64,000 bases of DNA, taken from contig NZ_JACLAU010000006.1 of assembly GCF_014230305.1 (NCBI RefSeq), forward strand, positions 108,083-172,082. The letters are read 5' to 3'. The translations under genes were made by a program, and so were the position numbers. Origin of the DNA: Novosphingobium aerophilum. Its GTDB lineage: Bacteria; Pseudomonadota; Alphaproteobacteria; Sphingomonadales; Sphingomonadaceae. Of the stretch, positions 41,084-50,387 are shown piece after piece. The notes beneath the pieces are model-generated. The model worked only from the letters and a program-made list of their open reading frames with translations, did not search any database and was not told the origin of the DNA. The stretch's first letter is position 1. Each line of letters begins with the position of its first letter.

Positions 41084-43729
41084 ATGTCGCGTTACATCAG
41101 GATTCTCACTGCCGCCCTGTTTGCCTCCAGCGCGCTCAGCGGCGCCGCCCAGGCACAGGTCACCACGGCTCCGGCCGATGCCGAGACCACTCCGCCGGAG
41201 GCGGCCGGGACCGAGATCATCGTCACCGGCACCCGCACCGCTGGCCAGCAGGCCGCGCAGAGCGCCACCCCGATCCAGCTCATCTCGCAGGATGCGATCA
41301 CCCGCGTCGCCCAGCCCAACCTCAACCAGGCGCTGACCCAACTGGTCCCCTCGTTCCAGGCCCAGACCCAGGGCACCGACATGGCGAGCTTCTCGCTGTC
41401 GGCCCGTCTGCGCGGCCTGTCGCCCAACCACACCCTGGTGATGGTCAACGGCAAGCGTCGCCACGGCAACTCGATCCTCCAGGTGATCAACGGCGCCTTC
41501 GGCGGTTCCGCCGCGCCGAGCATCGACCTGATCCCGCCGGACATCGTCAAGCGCATCGAAGTCCTGCAGGACGGGGCCGCGGCGCAGTACGGTTCGGACG
41601 CGATCGCGGGCGTGATCAACATCATCCTGAAGAGCGACACCGAAGGTTCGACGCTGCGCCTCAACACCGGCCAGTACTACGATGGCGAGGGCACGACCTA
41701 CAGCGCCAGCGGTAATTTCGCGACCAAGGTGGGCGATAGCGGGTTCCTGGATATCGCGCTGTTCCACCGCCGCAATGCGGTGACCACGATCGGTGACGGC
41801 CAGCTCCAGGTGGTCAACGTCGATGGCAGCGCGGTCACCCTGCCGGCCGCGCAGGCCGCGTTCCAGCCGATCTACAACAGCCTGGCCACCAACAAGGGTA
41901 CGGCCAACATCAACGGCGGCCAGCCGGCCTCGTCGCTGACGCTTGCCTTCTACAACTTCGGCTATGACTTCGGCGGGGTCGAGTTCTACTCGTTCGGCGA
42001 CGTGTCCTACCGGCAGGGTGACGCGCTCCAGGGTTATCGCGTGCCGACCCGCGTCTGCCGCAACCCGGTCACCAACACCCCGCTCAGCCCCGGGACCAAT
42101 CCGGCGAACTGCTTCGCCAACACCGGTCAGGTCGGCCTGGTCCCGCACATCGAGGTGAAGCAGGACGAATTCTCGGTCACCAACGGCCTGCGCGGCGACC
42201 TGGCCGGGTGGAACTTCGATCTGGCCGCAACCTATGCCGAGGACGCCGCGAAGGTCTACACCACCAAGTCGGTCAACGCCTCGCTGTTCGGTTTCACCGG
42301 GTTCAGCCCGACCGACTTCTACGACGGCCGGTTCGACTTCACCCAGTTCACCACCACGCTCGACCTGCGCAAGGAGTTCGAGGTGGGCTTCGCCGAGCCG
42401 CTCAACGTGGCCTTCGGTGGTGAATACCGCAAGGAAACCTACCGCATCGGCCAGGGTGACGCCGGATCGCTCTATATCGAGGGCGGCCAGTCGTTCCCGG
42501 GCTACAGCGCTACCGACGCTGGCCGCTATGCGCGCAACGCCAAGGCCGTTTACATCGATCTGGCGACCAAGCCGGTGGCCGGCCTGACGCTCGACCTGGC
42601 GGGCCGTTACGAGCACTACAGCGACTTCGGCGACACCACGATCGGCAAGATCACCTCGCGCTACGATTTCTCGGATGCGATCGCGGTGCGCGCCACGGCC
42701 AGCACGGGCTTCCGCGCTCCTTCGCTGCCCGAGGCCGGCTACTCCGCCACCAACGTCGGCCCGACCAGCGCCGTGCTGCAACTGGCGCCCAACTCGGCGG
42801 CAGCGGCCGGGGCGGGCTTCTCGGCGCTCCGCCCGGAAAAGTCGACCAACTTCTCGATGGGCATCGTGCTGCGCCCGATCCCGCGCCTGGTCATCACGCT
42901 GGACGCCTACTACATCAAGATCCGCGACCGGATCGTCTCGTCCGGGACGATCGACGGGCAGCTGTTCACCGGCAACAACACCGCGCCGGTGCGCCTGACC
43001 AACTCGTTCATCAACGGCCTGTCGCAGTTCCAGCTGGTGCAGAACGCGATCACCGCCAGCGGCAAGCAGCTTGATCCCTTCGTGCTGCAGAGCGGTTCGC
43101 TGTCGATCCAGACCTACACCAACGGGATCGATACCCGGACCAAGGGGTGGGAACTGGCCGTGCGCTATCCGATCGACCTGTCGTTCGGCAAGCTCGACCT
43201 CAGCGCGGGTGCCAACTACAACCTGACCAAGGTCACCCGCAACGGCCTGGGCGCGCTGTTCGGTATCCAGGCTCGCCAGATCATCGAACGCGCCAGTCCG
43301 ATCTTCAAGGGCAACGTCAACGCGCTGTTCACCAGCGGCCGCTTCGCCGCCAACCTGCGCGCCAACTACTACAGCGAGACGATCTCCTACGTCCGGCCGA
43401 ACGCCGGGTCGATCACCACCGGTGGCTCGATCCCGCCGATCAACCGCGAGTTCTATGAGGCTTCGGTGAAGCCGGCGGTGATCATCGACGCCGAACTGGC
43501 CTATGACGTGACCGATTTCATCAATCTGGCGGTGGGTGCGAACAACCTGTTCAACAAGATCCCGGAAATCCCGCCGTTCGTGCCCGATTACCAGCCGGGC
43601 TCGACCTTCTACCGCAACGGCCGGTCGCCCTACATCAACAACGGCGGCACGCTGAACGCGCCTTACACCTTCGGACCCTACGGCACCAACGGCGGCTATT
43701 ACTACGCCCGCGCCACCATCAAGTTCTGA
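41084..43729 (+). CDS. TonB-dependent outer-membrane receptor
   Basis: 881 residues from ATG 41084 (an ATG five codons upstream is possible). Signal peptide (ILTAALFASSALSGAAQAQ); TonB-box-like GTEIIVTGTR; plug domain ATPIQLISQDAITRVAQPNLNQALTQLVPSF to ASIDLIPPDIVKRIEVLQDGAAAQYGSDAIAGVINIILK; then a 22-strand-type barrel ending in the aromatic C-terminus YYYARATIKF. Transports a ligand across the outer membrane using TonB energy. The flanking exported RidA genes and the upstream flavoprotein suggest an amine, amino-acid or peptide ligand; this is inferred. Confidence 0.93.
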   Translation: MSRYIRILTAALFASSALSGAAQAQVTTAPADAETTPPEAAGTEIIVTGTRTAGQQAAQSATPIQLISQDAITRVAQPNLNQALTQLVPSFQAQTQGTDMASFSLSARLRGLSPNHTLVMVNGKRRHGNSILQVINGAFGGSAAPSIDLIPPDIVKRIEVLQDGAAAQYGSDAIAGVINIILKSDTEGSTLRLNTGQYYDGEGTTYSASGNFATKVGDSGFLDIALFHRRNAVTTIGDGQLQVVNVDGSAVTLPAAQAAFQPIYNSLATNKGTANINGGQPASSLTLAFYNFGYDFGGVEFYSFGDVSYRQGDALQGYRVPTRVCRNPVTNTPLSPGTNPANCFANTGQVGLVPHIEVKQDEFSVTNGLRGDLAGWNFDLAATYAEDAAKVYTTKSVNASLFGFTGFSPTDFYDGRFDFTQFTTTLDLRKEFEVGFAEPLNVAFGGEYRKETYRIGQGDAGSLYIEGGQSFPGYSATDAGRYARNAKAVYIDLATKPVAGLTLDLAGRYEHYSDFGDTTIGKITSRYDFSDAIAVRATASTGFRAPSLPEAGYSATNVGPTSAVLQLAPNSAAAAGAGFSALRPEKSTNFSMGIVLRPIPRLVITLDAYYIKIRDRIVSSGTIDGQLFTGNNTAPVRLTNSFINGLSQFQLVQNAITASGKQLDPFVLQSGSLSIQTYTNGIDTRTKGWELAVRYPIDLSFGKLDLSAGANYNLTKVTRNGLGALFGIQARQIIERASPIFKGNVNALFTSGRFAANLRANYYSETISYVRPNAGSITTGGSIPPINREFYEASVKPAVIIDAELAYDVTDFINLAVGANNLFNKIPEIPPFVPDYQPGSTFYRNGRSPYINNGGTLNAPYTFGPYGTNGGYYYARATIKF

Positions 43730-43740
43730 TCCTGCGCCTG

Positions 43741-43770
43741 GGGCGGCCGCACCGCGGCCGCCCACCTTTT
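43741..43770 (+). terminator. Terminator after the TonB receptor
   Basis: GGGCGGCCGC (43741-43750) and GCGGCCGCCC (43754-43763) make a perfect 10-bp stem with a 3-base loop, followed by ACCTTTT. Confidence 0.8.
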
Positions 43771-43804
43771 CGCAGCCCTATCCTCCGGAGCGGAACCCCG
43801 ACCG

Positions 43805-44305
43805 ATGAAACAGACCCTTGCCCTTGTCGCTGCTGCCTCCGCCGCCCTCGTCGCGACGGCTGCCGAGGCCAAGAAGGCCCCGCCGGCTCCGGCCGTGATC
43901 GAGCGGACCGGCCAGCCCCAGGGGGTGATCTCCAGCACCGCCCTGCTGCCCCCCGGTAGCAAGATCCTGTACATCTCGGGCACCACGCCTTCGCCGCTGG
44001 ATCCGGCCAAGCCCGACGAGTTCGGCGATACCGCCACCCAGACCCAGTCGATCCTCAGCAAGATGAAGACCCAGCTTGAAGGCATGGGCTGGTCGATGGG
44101 GGATATCGTCAAGATGAACGTGTTCCTGGTCGCCGCGCTGCCCGGCGGACGGATGGACTCGGCCGGCATGAACACCGTGTTCAAGACCTATTTCGGCACG
44201 CCGGAACAACCCAACAAGCCGACCCGGTCGACCGTGCAGGTGGCGGCGCTCGGTCGGCCGACCATGCTGGTCGAGATCGAGGCGATCGCCGCCAAGGCGC
44301 CCTGA
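43805..44305 (+). CDS. Second exported RidA-family imine deaminase
   Basis: 166 residues. Signal peptide (MKQTLALVAAASAALVATAAEA). The RidA fold has ILYISGTTPSPLDPAKPDEFGDTATQTQSILSKMKTQLEGMGWSMGDIVKMNVFL, and the catalytic arginine (TRSTVQVAAL) and glutamate (EIEAIA) are both retained. About half-identical by eye to the exported copy at 40257, so the two probably arose by duplication. A strong terminator lies between it and the TonB receptor, so it may have its own promoter or depend on read-through. Confidence 0.9.
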   Translation: MKQTLALVAAASAALVATAAEAKKAPPAPAVIERTGQPQGVISSTALLPPGSKILYISGTTPSPLDPAKPDEFGDTATQTQSILSKMKTQLEGMGWSMGDIVKMNVFLVAALPGGRMDSAGMNTVFKTYFGTPEQPNKPTRSTVQVAALGRPTMLVEIEAIAAKAP

Positions 44306-44496
44306 GTGGTCGTCGACAGGTCTCGTCGGGCAAAACCAGAACCTGCCTCATTATACGGCTGTTGCATGCAAGGCGCGCTGCTATCGTGTAAAGACGCGGT
44401 CAGACTATAGGCATGGCTGGATGCCTGCAGTCTGATCGCCGTCGCCGCCGGGCGTTTCCGGCACTTGGCGCACAACAGCTAAGGATTGAGAAGACC

Positions 44497-44874
44497 ATGA
44501 ACCGCACGATTATCGCAGCAATGCTTGCCTCTGCCACCCTCGCCATGGCTCCCGCCGCGCACGCCGCCGGCGACGCCGTGAAGGGCAAGGCCGTGTTCGC
44601 CCAGTGCGCCGCGTGCCATAAGGCCGACGCCTCGGGCAAGAGCACCATCGGTCCGAACCTCTGGAAGGTCGTTGGCCGTCCTGCCGGCACCCAGCCGGGC
44701 TTCAACTATTCGCCGGCGATGAAGGGGGCCAAGCGCGCCTGGACCGAAGCCAACCTCGACGCCTACCTTGCCGCGCCCGCCAAGGCCGTGCCGGGCAACA
44801 GGATGCCCTTCGCCGGGCTGAAGGATGCCACCGCTCGCGCCAACGTGATCGCGTACCTCAAGACCCTCAAGTAA
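44497..44874 (+). CDS. Soluble class I cytochrome c (c2/c550-like)
   Basis: 125 residues from ATG 44497, with AAGGA upstream. Signal peptide (TIIAAMLASATLAMAPAAHA), then GDAVKGKAVFAQCAACHKAD with the CAACH haem site, GPNLWKVVGRPAGTQPGFNYSPAMK, and MPFAG with the methionine ligand. A small periplasmic electron carrier. The RND adaptor gene follows after 9 bases. It could accept electrons from the upstream flavoprotein system or serve general respiration. Confidence 0.93.
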   Translation: MNRTIIAAMLASATLAMAPAAHAAGDAVKGKAVFAQCAACHKADASGKSTIGPNLWKVVGRPAGTQPGFNYSPAMKGAKRAWTEANLDAYLAAPAKAVPGNRMPFAGLKDATARANVIAYLKTLK

Positions 44875-44883
44875 GACGGTCCG

Positions 44884-45999
44884 ATGGTGCGACGCTTGCC
44901 CGTTCCGCGTCTGCTCCTCGCGATTGTCCTGGCACTGCCGGGTGGTTGTGGGAGCAAGGCGGACGGTCCGGGCAAGCGTCCGCCGCCGTTGGTCCGGGCT
45001 GCCCCGGCCGAGCGGCACCGCTTCGTTCAGGCGATCGAGGCGATCGGCACCGCGCGGGCCAACGAACAGGTCACCCTTTCCGCCGTGGTGACCGAGCGGG
45101 TTGACCGCGTGCTGTTCGACGATGGCATGGCCGTGGGTCGGGGGCAGTTGCTTGCCGTCCTGACCCAGGCGCAGGAAACCGCGTCCCTGCAAGGGGCCGT
45201 GGCCATCGAGGCCCAAGCCAGCGCCCAGCTCGCCCGGATCCAGGCCCTGTATGATCGCGGCTTCGCCACCCGCGCCCAGCTCGATCAGCTCCAGGCCACC
45301 GCCACCGGGGCCCGCGCCGCCGCTGCCGGCGCGCGCGCGGCGATCGGCGATCGCTTGATCCGCGCGCCGTTCGCCGGGGTTGTCGGGCTGCGGACGATCT
45401 CACCCGGGGCGATTGTCACGTCGGGCTCGCCGCTCGTCACGATCAGCGACGTGAGCCGGATCAAGCTCGATTTCACCGTTCCCGAAACCCAGCTGGCCGG
45501 GCTGGCTCCCGGCCAGGCGATCACCGCCACTGCGGCTGCCTTTCCGGGCGAGCGCTTCACCGGGACAATCGCCCACATCGACCCGGCGATCGATCCCAAC
45601 AGCCGCGCCGTGCTGGTCCGCGCGGTACTGCCCAATCCCGGGGCCCGGCTCAAGCCCGGCATGCTGATGAACGTCACCGTCAGCCTGGCCGAGCATGAGG
45701 GGCTGGCGATCCCCGAATTCGCCATTGCCGGACGGGGCGACGATCGCTTCGTCTTTGTCGTCACGCCCGACCGGAAGGCGCGACGGGTGCCGGTCAGGGT
45801 CGGCTTGCGCGATGCCGGGCTGGTCGAGGTGATCGGCCTTCCGCCCGCTGCCCGGGTGATCGGTGAAGGCGTGGTCAAGGTCGCCGACGGGATGAGCGTC
45901 CGGCTCGGCGACGGCAAGGGCGCGAAAGCGGGCAAGTCCGGCCAGAGCCGCGCCCGCACGGCCCAGGCCTTTCCCCGCTCCGCCCCCGGCCCGGCATGA
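44884..45999 (+). CDS. RND efflux periplasmic adaptor (membrane-fusion protein), lipoprotein
   Basis: 371 residues. Lipoprotein signal LLAIVLALPGGC (lipobox Cys about 22). Biotinyl-lipoyl halves around VTLSAVVTERVDRVLFDDGMAVGRGQLLAVL and DRLIRAPFAGVVGLRTISPGAIVTSGSPLVTI, separated by a short helical hairpin (AQASAQLARIQALYDRGFATRAQLDQLQATATGARAAAAG). A beta-barrel domain follows, with ARLKPGMLMNVTVSL. Bridges the inner-membrane pump and an outer-membrane channel. The stop overlaps the permease start. No TolC-type gene is in the window. Confidence 0.94.
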   Translation: MVRRLPVPRLLLAIVLALPGGCGSKADGPGKRPPPLVRAAPAERHRFVQAIEAIGTARANEQVTLSAVVTERVDRVLFDDGMAVGRGQLLAVLTQAQETASLQGAVAIEAQASAQLARIQALYDRGFATRAQLDQLQATATGARAAAAGARAAIGDRLIRAPFAGVVGLRTISPGAIVTSGSPLVTISDVSRIKLDFTVPETQLAGLAPGQAITATAAAFPGERFTGTIAHIDPAIDPNSRAVLVRAVLPNPGARLKPGMLMNVTVSLAEHEGLAIPEFAIAGRGDDRFVFVVTPDRKARRVPVRVGLRDAGLVEVIGLPPAARVIGEGVVKVADGMSVRLGDGKGAKAGKSGQSRARTAQAFPRSAPGPA

Positions 46000-48900
46000 T
46001 CCTGTCCGATCTCGCGATCCGGCGCCCGGTCGTGGCGGCGGTCATGGCGATCCTGCTCACGGTGATCGGCGTGGTGGGTTTCCTCGGCCTGCCAGTGCGC
46101 GAGTATCCCGATACCGATCCGCCGGTGGTCTCGGTATCGACCACTTACACCGGGGCCAGCGCGCAGGTGGTGGAGAACCGCATCACCCAGCCGCTCGAGG
46201 ACCGGCTGGCCGGGATCGACGGGATCGATTCGATCGCCAGTCGTTCCCAGGATGGGCGGTCCGACATCACGATCGAGTTCCGGCCCGGGCGCGACGTCGA
46301 TTCCGCGGCGAACGACGTGCGTGACCGGGTCGGCGGGGCCGCCTCGACCCTGCCCGAGGACGCGCTGGCGCCCGAGGTCCGCAAGGTCGATGCCGATGCC
46401 CAGCCGATCATGTTCCTGTTTGTCCGGGCGCCCGGATGGGACCAGGTCAAGCTGGGGGAATTCGCTGAGCGGCAGGTGATCGATCGCCTCGCCACGGTTG
46501 ACGGGGTGGCCCAGCTCAACCAGATCGGCCTGGCGCGGCCAGCCATGCGGATCTGGCTCGATCCCGGTCGCCTCGCCGCCTTCCGGCTGACCCCGCGCGA
46601 TGTGGAAAGCGCGCTGCGCAACCAGAATGTCGAGCTGCCGGCCGGCCGCATCGAAGGCCAGGCCCAGAACCTGTCGCTGCGGGTGCGGCGCGGTTTCACC
46701 ACGCCGGCGGATTTCCGAACCCTGGTGATCGGCCGCGGGGCCGACGGCTATCTGGTGCGGCTGGGCGATGTGGCGCGGATCGAGGAGGGGGCCGAAAATC
46801 CCTATTCGGCTTTCCGCTTCAACGGCCAGGAGGGCGTCGGGATCGGGGTCGTCCGGCAGTCCGGGGCCAACACCCTGGCCGTGGCCCAGGCGATCAAGCG
46901 CGCGGTCGATCAGTTGCGCAAGGACCTGCCGCCGGGGGTGGAGATCCTTTACGGCAGCGATTCCTCGCTGTTCATCGATCAGGCGATCAAGGGCGTCTGG
47001 CACACCTTGCTCGAGGCCGCCGTGCTGGTCACCGTGGTGATCTTCCTGTTCCTCGGGTCCGGCCGGGCGACGCTAATCCCGGCGGTGACCGTACCGATCT
47101 GCCTGATCGGGACCTTCGCGGTGCTGTGGCTGCTGGGCTATTCGATCAACCTCCTCACCCTGCTGGCCATGGTCCTGGCGATCGGCCTGGTGGTCGACGA
47201 TGCGATCGTCGTGCTCGAGAACGTCCATCACCGGATCGAGGAGGGCGAGCCGCCGCTGGTCGCCGCCTTCCGCGGCGCGCGGGAGGTCGGCTTCGCGGTG
47301 ATCGCGACCACCCTGGTGGTCTGCGCGGTGTTCGTGCCGGTGATGTTCCTTGCCGGCCAGACCGGCCTGCTTTTCCGCGAACTGGCTGCCACGATGATCG
47401 CCTCCGTGGCCATCTCGGGGTTCCTCGCACTCACCCTGGCGCCGATGCTCTGCTCCAAGCTGCTGCGCCCGACCGCGCGTGAGGGCTTCTCCGCCAAGGT
47501 GGAGGGGGTGCTGGACCGCATCACCGCGGCCTATGCCCGCGCGCTCGACCAGGTGCTGACCAGTGCCAAGCCGCTGGCGATCGGGGTCTTGGTGCTGCTG
47601 GTGGGGTCTGCGGGCCTGTTCCTGACGCTGCCGTCCGAGCTTGCCCCGCCCGAGGATACCGGCATCGTCGACATCCGCCTGACCGCGCCCGAGGGCACGG
47701 GCTATGCCCAGCTCGACCGCTGGATGCAGCAGGTCGAAAAGGCGATCGTGCCGCTGGTTGGCAAGGGTCCGGTGCGGGGCATGAACGCTCGCCTCCCGGG
47801 AGGCTTCGGCGCCGGCGCGAGCGAGGATTTCGACACCGGCAATGTCGGTATCTTCCTGAAGCACTGGGACGAACGCAGCCAGTCCTCGCAGGAGGTCGCC
47901 CGGGAACTGAACCGCAAGCTCGGCCAGGTGGCGGCGTTGCGCGGCAATGCCACGGTGCGGGCCTCGCTGGCGCGCGGGCGGGGACAGCCGATCAGCTTCG
48001 TCATCGCGGGAACCACCTATGAGGACCTGGCGGTGGCGCGCGACCGGATTCTGGCTGCGGCGCGTGACAACCCCGGAATCCTCAATCTGGATGCCGATTA
48101 CATCGAGACCAAGCCGCAGACCCTGATTGATGTCGATCGCCAGCGGGCCGGGGATCTGGGTATCTCGGTCGACGATGTCAGCCAGGCCCTGCAGACCCTG
48201 ATGGGCTCGCGCCGGGTCACCACCTATGTCCGCGACGGCAAGGAGTACCGGGTGATCGTTCAGGCCGACGCTTCGGAGCGGAGCAGCGAGGCCAAGCTCG
48301 ACACGGTCTACCTGCGCGCCCGCGCCGGCAATCTGGTGCCCCTGTCCAGCGTGGTGCATCTGCGTGAGAGCGCCACGGCCAAGGAACTGGGCCGCTACAA
48401 CAAGCTGCGCGCGATCACCCTGCAAGGCGGCCTGGCCCCCGGCTATACGCTGGGCCAGGCGCTGGCCTTCCTCGAGGCGCAGGCGGCCCAGTCGCCAGAG
48501 GTGATCGCGGTCGGCTACAAGGGCGAAAGCCAGTCGCTGAAGCAGACCGGCGGCTCCATCTGGATCGTCTTCGGCCTGACCGTGGGCGTGATTTACCTGC
48601 TGCTGGCCGCCCAGTTCGAAAGCTTCATCCACCCGGCGGTGATCATCTCGGCCGTGCCGCTGGCGGTTGCCGGGGGCGTGATCGGGCTGGCGGCGGCGGG
48701 CATGACCATCAATCTGTTCAGCCAGATCGGGATCGTCATGCTGGTTGGCCTGGCCGCCAAGAACGGGGTGCTGATCATCGAATATGCCAACCAGTTGCGC
48801 GACCAGGGCAAGCCGGTGGGCGATGCGATCCGCGAAGCCTCGGTGCGGCGCATCCGGCCGATCTTGATGACCTCGCTGGCGACCGTGGCGGGAGCCGTGC

Positions 48901-49142
48901 CCCTGGCCTTGAGCCACGGCGCGGGCGCCGGGGCCCGCGGGGCGATCGGGGTGGTCATCGTGTTCGGGGTGACAATCGCCACGGTCGTGACCCTGTTCGT
49001 GGTCCCGGTCCTGTACCGCTGGCTCGCCCCCTACACCGCATCGCCGCAGGCGGTGGCGCGAACCCTGCGCCAGCTTGATGATCGGGGGCTTGATGATCGG
49101 GCGGCCGTCGCTGACGGGCCGGACTATGCCGCGGCGGCCTGA
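45996..49142 (+). CDS. RND multidrug efflux permease (HAE1 type)
   Basis: 1048 residues. Opens MILSDLAIRRPVVAAVMAILLTVIGVVGFLGLPVREYPDTDPPVVSVSTTYTGASAQVVE, typical of AcrB/MexF-like pumps. The proton-relay motif GLVVDDAIVVLENV is in TM4. There are two homologous halves, twelve membrane helices and two large periplasmic loops with porter-domain repeats; the C-terminal half has GIVMLVGLAAKNGVLIIEYANQLRDQG and RRIRPILMTSLATVAGAVPLALS. Drives proton-coupled export with the adaptor just upstream. Substrate unknown. Confidence 0.96.
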   Translation: MILSDLAIRRPVVAAVMAILLTVIGVVGFLGLPVREYPDTDPPVVSVSTTYTGASAQVVENRITQPLEDRLAGIDGIDSIASRSQDGRSDITIEFRPGRDVDSAANDVRDRVGGAASTLPEDALAPEVRKVDADAQPIMFLFVRAPGWDQVKLGEFAERQVIDRLATVDGVAQLNQIGLARPAMRIWLDPGRLAAFRLTPRDVESALRNQNVELPAGRIEGQAQNLSLRVRRGFTTPADFRTLVIGRGADGYLVRLGDVARIEEGAENPYSAFRFNGQEGVGIGVVRQSGANTLAVAQAIKRAVDQLRKDLPPGVEILYGSDSSLFIDQAIKGVWHTLLEAAVLVTVVIFLFLGSGRATLIPAVTVPICLIGTFAVLWLLGYSINLLTLLAMVLAIGLVVDDAIVVLENVHHRIEEGEPPLVAAFRGAREVGFAVIATTLVVCAVFVPVMFLAGQTGLLFRELAATMIASVAISGFLALTLAPMLCSKLLRPTAREGFSAKVEGVLDRITAAYARALDQVLTSAKPLAIGVLVLLVGSAGLFLTLPSELAPPEDTGIVDIRLTAPEGTGYAQLDRWMQQVEKAIVPLVGKGPVRGMNARLPGGFGAGASEDFDTGNVGIFLKHWDERSQSSQEVARELNRKLGQVAALRGNATVRASLARGRGQPISFVIAGTTYEDLAVARDRILAAARDNPGILNLDADYIETKPQTLIDVDRQRAGDLGISVDDVSQALQTLMGSRRVTTYVRDGKEYRVIVQADASERSSEAKLDTVYLRARAGNLVPLSSVVHLRESATAKELGRYNKLRAITLQGGLAPGYTLGQALAFLEAQAAQSPEVIAVGYKGESQSLKQTGGSIWIVFGLTVGVIYLLLAAQFESFIHPAVIISAVPLAVAGGVIGLAAAGMTINLFSQIGIVMLVGLAAKNGVLIIEYANQLRDQGKPVGDAIREASVRRIRPILMTSLATVAGAVPLALSHGAGAGARGAIGVVIVFGVTIATVVTLFVVPVLYRWLAPYTASPQAVARTLRQLDDRGLDDRAAVADGPDYAAAA

Positions 49143-49240
49143 GGGCGCTGGCGGAAGGGTGCGGAACGGCAAACGCCGGAGACAGGGTCCCCGGCGTCAC
49201 GTCCGATCGTGATGGCTTGCGGCAGGCGCCGCAGCGGTGA

Positions 49241-49558
49241 TCAGTATGTGGCCATGCGGGCCTTGTTGCCGATGGCGCTGAGCACCAGCTGACGCACCTT
49301 CGGCTCGATGCTGGCGGCCATTTCGCGCCGGCACTTGAAGTCGGGCGCAAGGTCGGCGCCGATGCGGTCACCCGGGTTGCAGGCCGCGGCGATCTGCCGG
49401 GCCGCATCGGCACGGAAGCGGGCCACGGCGTCCGGATCGGCGAAATCGACGCCGGCGGCGGTGACGGGGAGGCTGATCTTCTCGCGCGAGCCGGCGAAGG
49501 CGGTCGACGGACCAGCCAGCAGGGCCACGGCGAGCAGCGCGGTGGGGAGGATCTTCAT
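49241..49558 (-). CDS. UrcA family exported protein
   Basis: 105 residues. Signal peptide (ILPTALLAVALLAGPSTAFA) followed by a short domain with two cysteines (AACNPGDR and FKCRREM) and the pattern DFADPDAVARFRADAARQIAAAC typical of UrcA proteins of sphingomonads. Function unknown; small periplasmic protein. Converges on the RND permease, about 100 bases apart. Confidence 0.85.
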   Translation of the reverse strand: MKILPTALLAVALLAGPSTAFAGSREKISLPVTAAGVDFADPDAVARFRADAARQIAAACNPGDRIGADLAPDFKCRREMAASIEPKVRQLVLSAIGNKARMATY

Positions 49559-50028
49559 GGCTATTCTCCTGCAGAAATATTATTTATGTTGTTTTTCGTA
49601 ATAATGGTGAAAGGGGCTGTCGTCAGGCTTATGCAGGGTCCAACAACCTCTCATGCCTGTCAGCGTTCTTGGTGCGCTTGATTGCGCAAATACGCCCCTA
49701 TACTGTCGTGGACAAGGCGAATTGAACGCTGCACTGCGGAAAATCGTCGTTTTTTCATGCTGTTGTTGCGAAGGCCGCCCTTCGCGTGGCGTTGCAGCGC
49801 GGCGATCTTAACATGTTGGCAACAAGTAAAGGCAGCACTCGCAACAATCACGGCAGGATGGATCGAGTGATCCGGCTGCGAGTCGCAAGTCCCGACAGCT
49901 CGCCAAGGGGGATGCATTCAGCCCGGGGATGAAGGTCCGGTGCGGGTGGGGAGTGGACATTGGAAGAAACACGCAGAGGCCGCCCGCAACGCATTCGCGC
50001 ACCTGTAAAGTGGCCCATCCCTAAAGCT

Positions 50029-50119
50029 ATCGTCGTCCCGGGCTTGACCCGGGACAGGGCTGTTCTTTCCAGGCCGTTGCCAACCAATCCCTGCCCCGGC
50101 TCAAGGCCGGGGCGACGAT
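50029..50119. repeat. Intergenic inverted repeat A
   Basis: The 31-base arms 50029-50059 and 50089-50119 are imperfect complements (both begin ATCGTCG read inward and end CAGGG), with a 29-base loop. It is the type of palindromic intergenic element common in sphingomonads, from memory. Confidence 0.7.
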
Positions 50120-50170
50120 GGATGAGGTATACGTGATGGCCGTGTGGGGTGGGGAGCGGACGTTCTTCGA

Positions 50171-50301
50171 TCCTCCCCCAGCGGGGGAGGGGGACCATCC
50201 GCAGGATGGTGGGGGGGCACCCCGCCTTGACCAGCTGCCTTGCCCCAAGGAGAGTGCCCCTCCACCACCTTCGGTGGTCCCCCTCCCCGTACCGGGGAGG
50301 A
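50171..50301. repeat. Intergenic inverted repeat B
   Basis: The arms 50171-50220 and 50254-50301 are about 85% complementary by eye (TCCTCCCC... and ...GGGGAGGA), each with its own internal small hairpin (CTCCCCC..GGGGGAG and CCATCC..GGATGG on the left arm). Probably a mobile or REP-like intergenic element. Confidence 0.7.
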
Positions 50302-50387
50302 AACAAAGGTCCGACTTCGGGCGCAAACGCTCATTGCAACCTGTCCACGCCTCGTTAGCCCCTGCGGGCCGTTGGGCGCCGCGCCGG

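Larger units (their letters stand above)
49559..50387. other. Long intergenic region with two palindromic elements
   Basis: No gene recognised in about 830 bases. The left part (49560-49860) is relatively AT-rich and should hold the urcA promoter. The right part holds two large imperfect inverted repeats annotated separately (50029-50119 and 50171-50301). An open frame that crosses the region on the plus strand is a high-GC artefact antisense to the next two genes. Confidence 0.6.

Noticed and set aside
41084..43729. Specific siderophore or vitamin B12 receptor
   Set aside because: No ligand-specific motif is visible; the neighbours suggest an amino compound, but the sequence alone does not decide.
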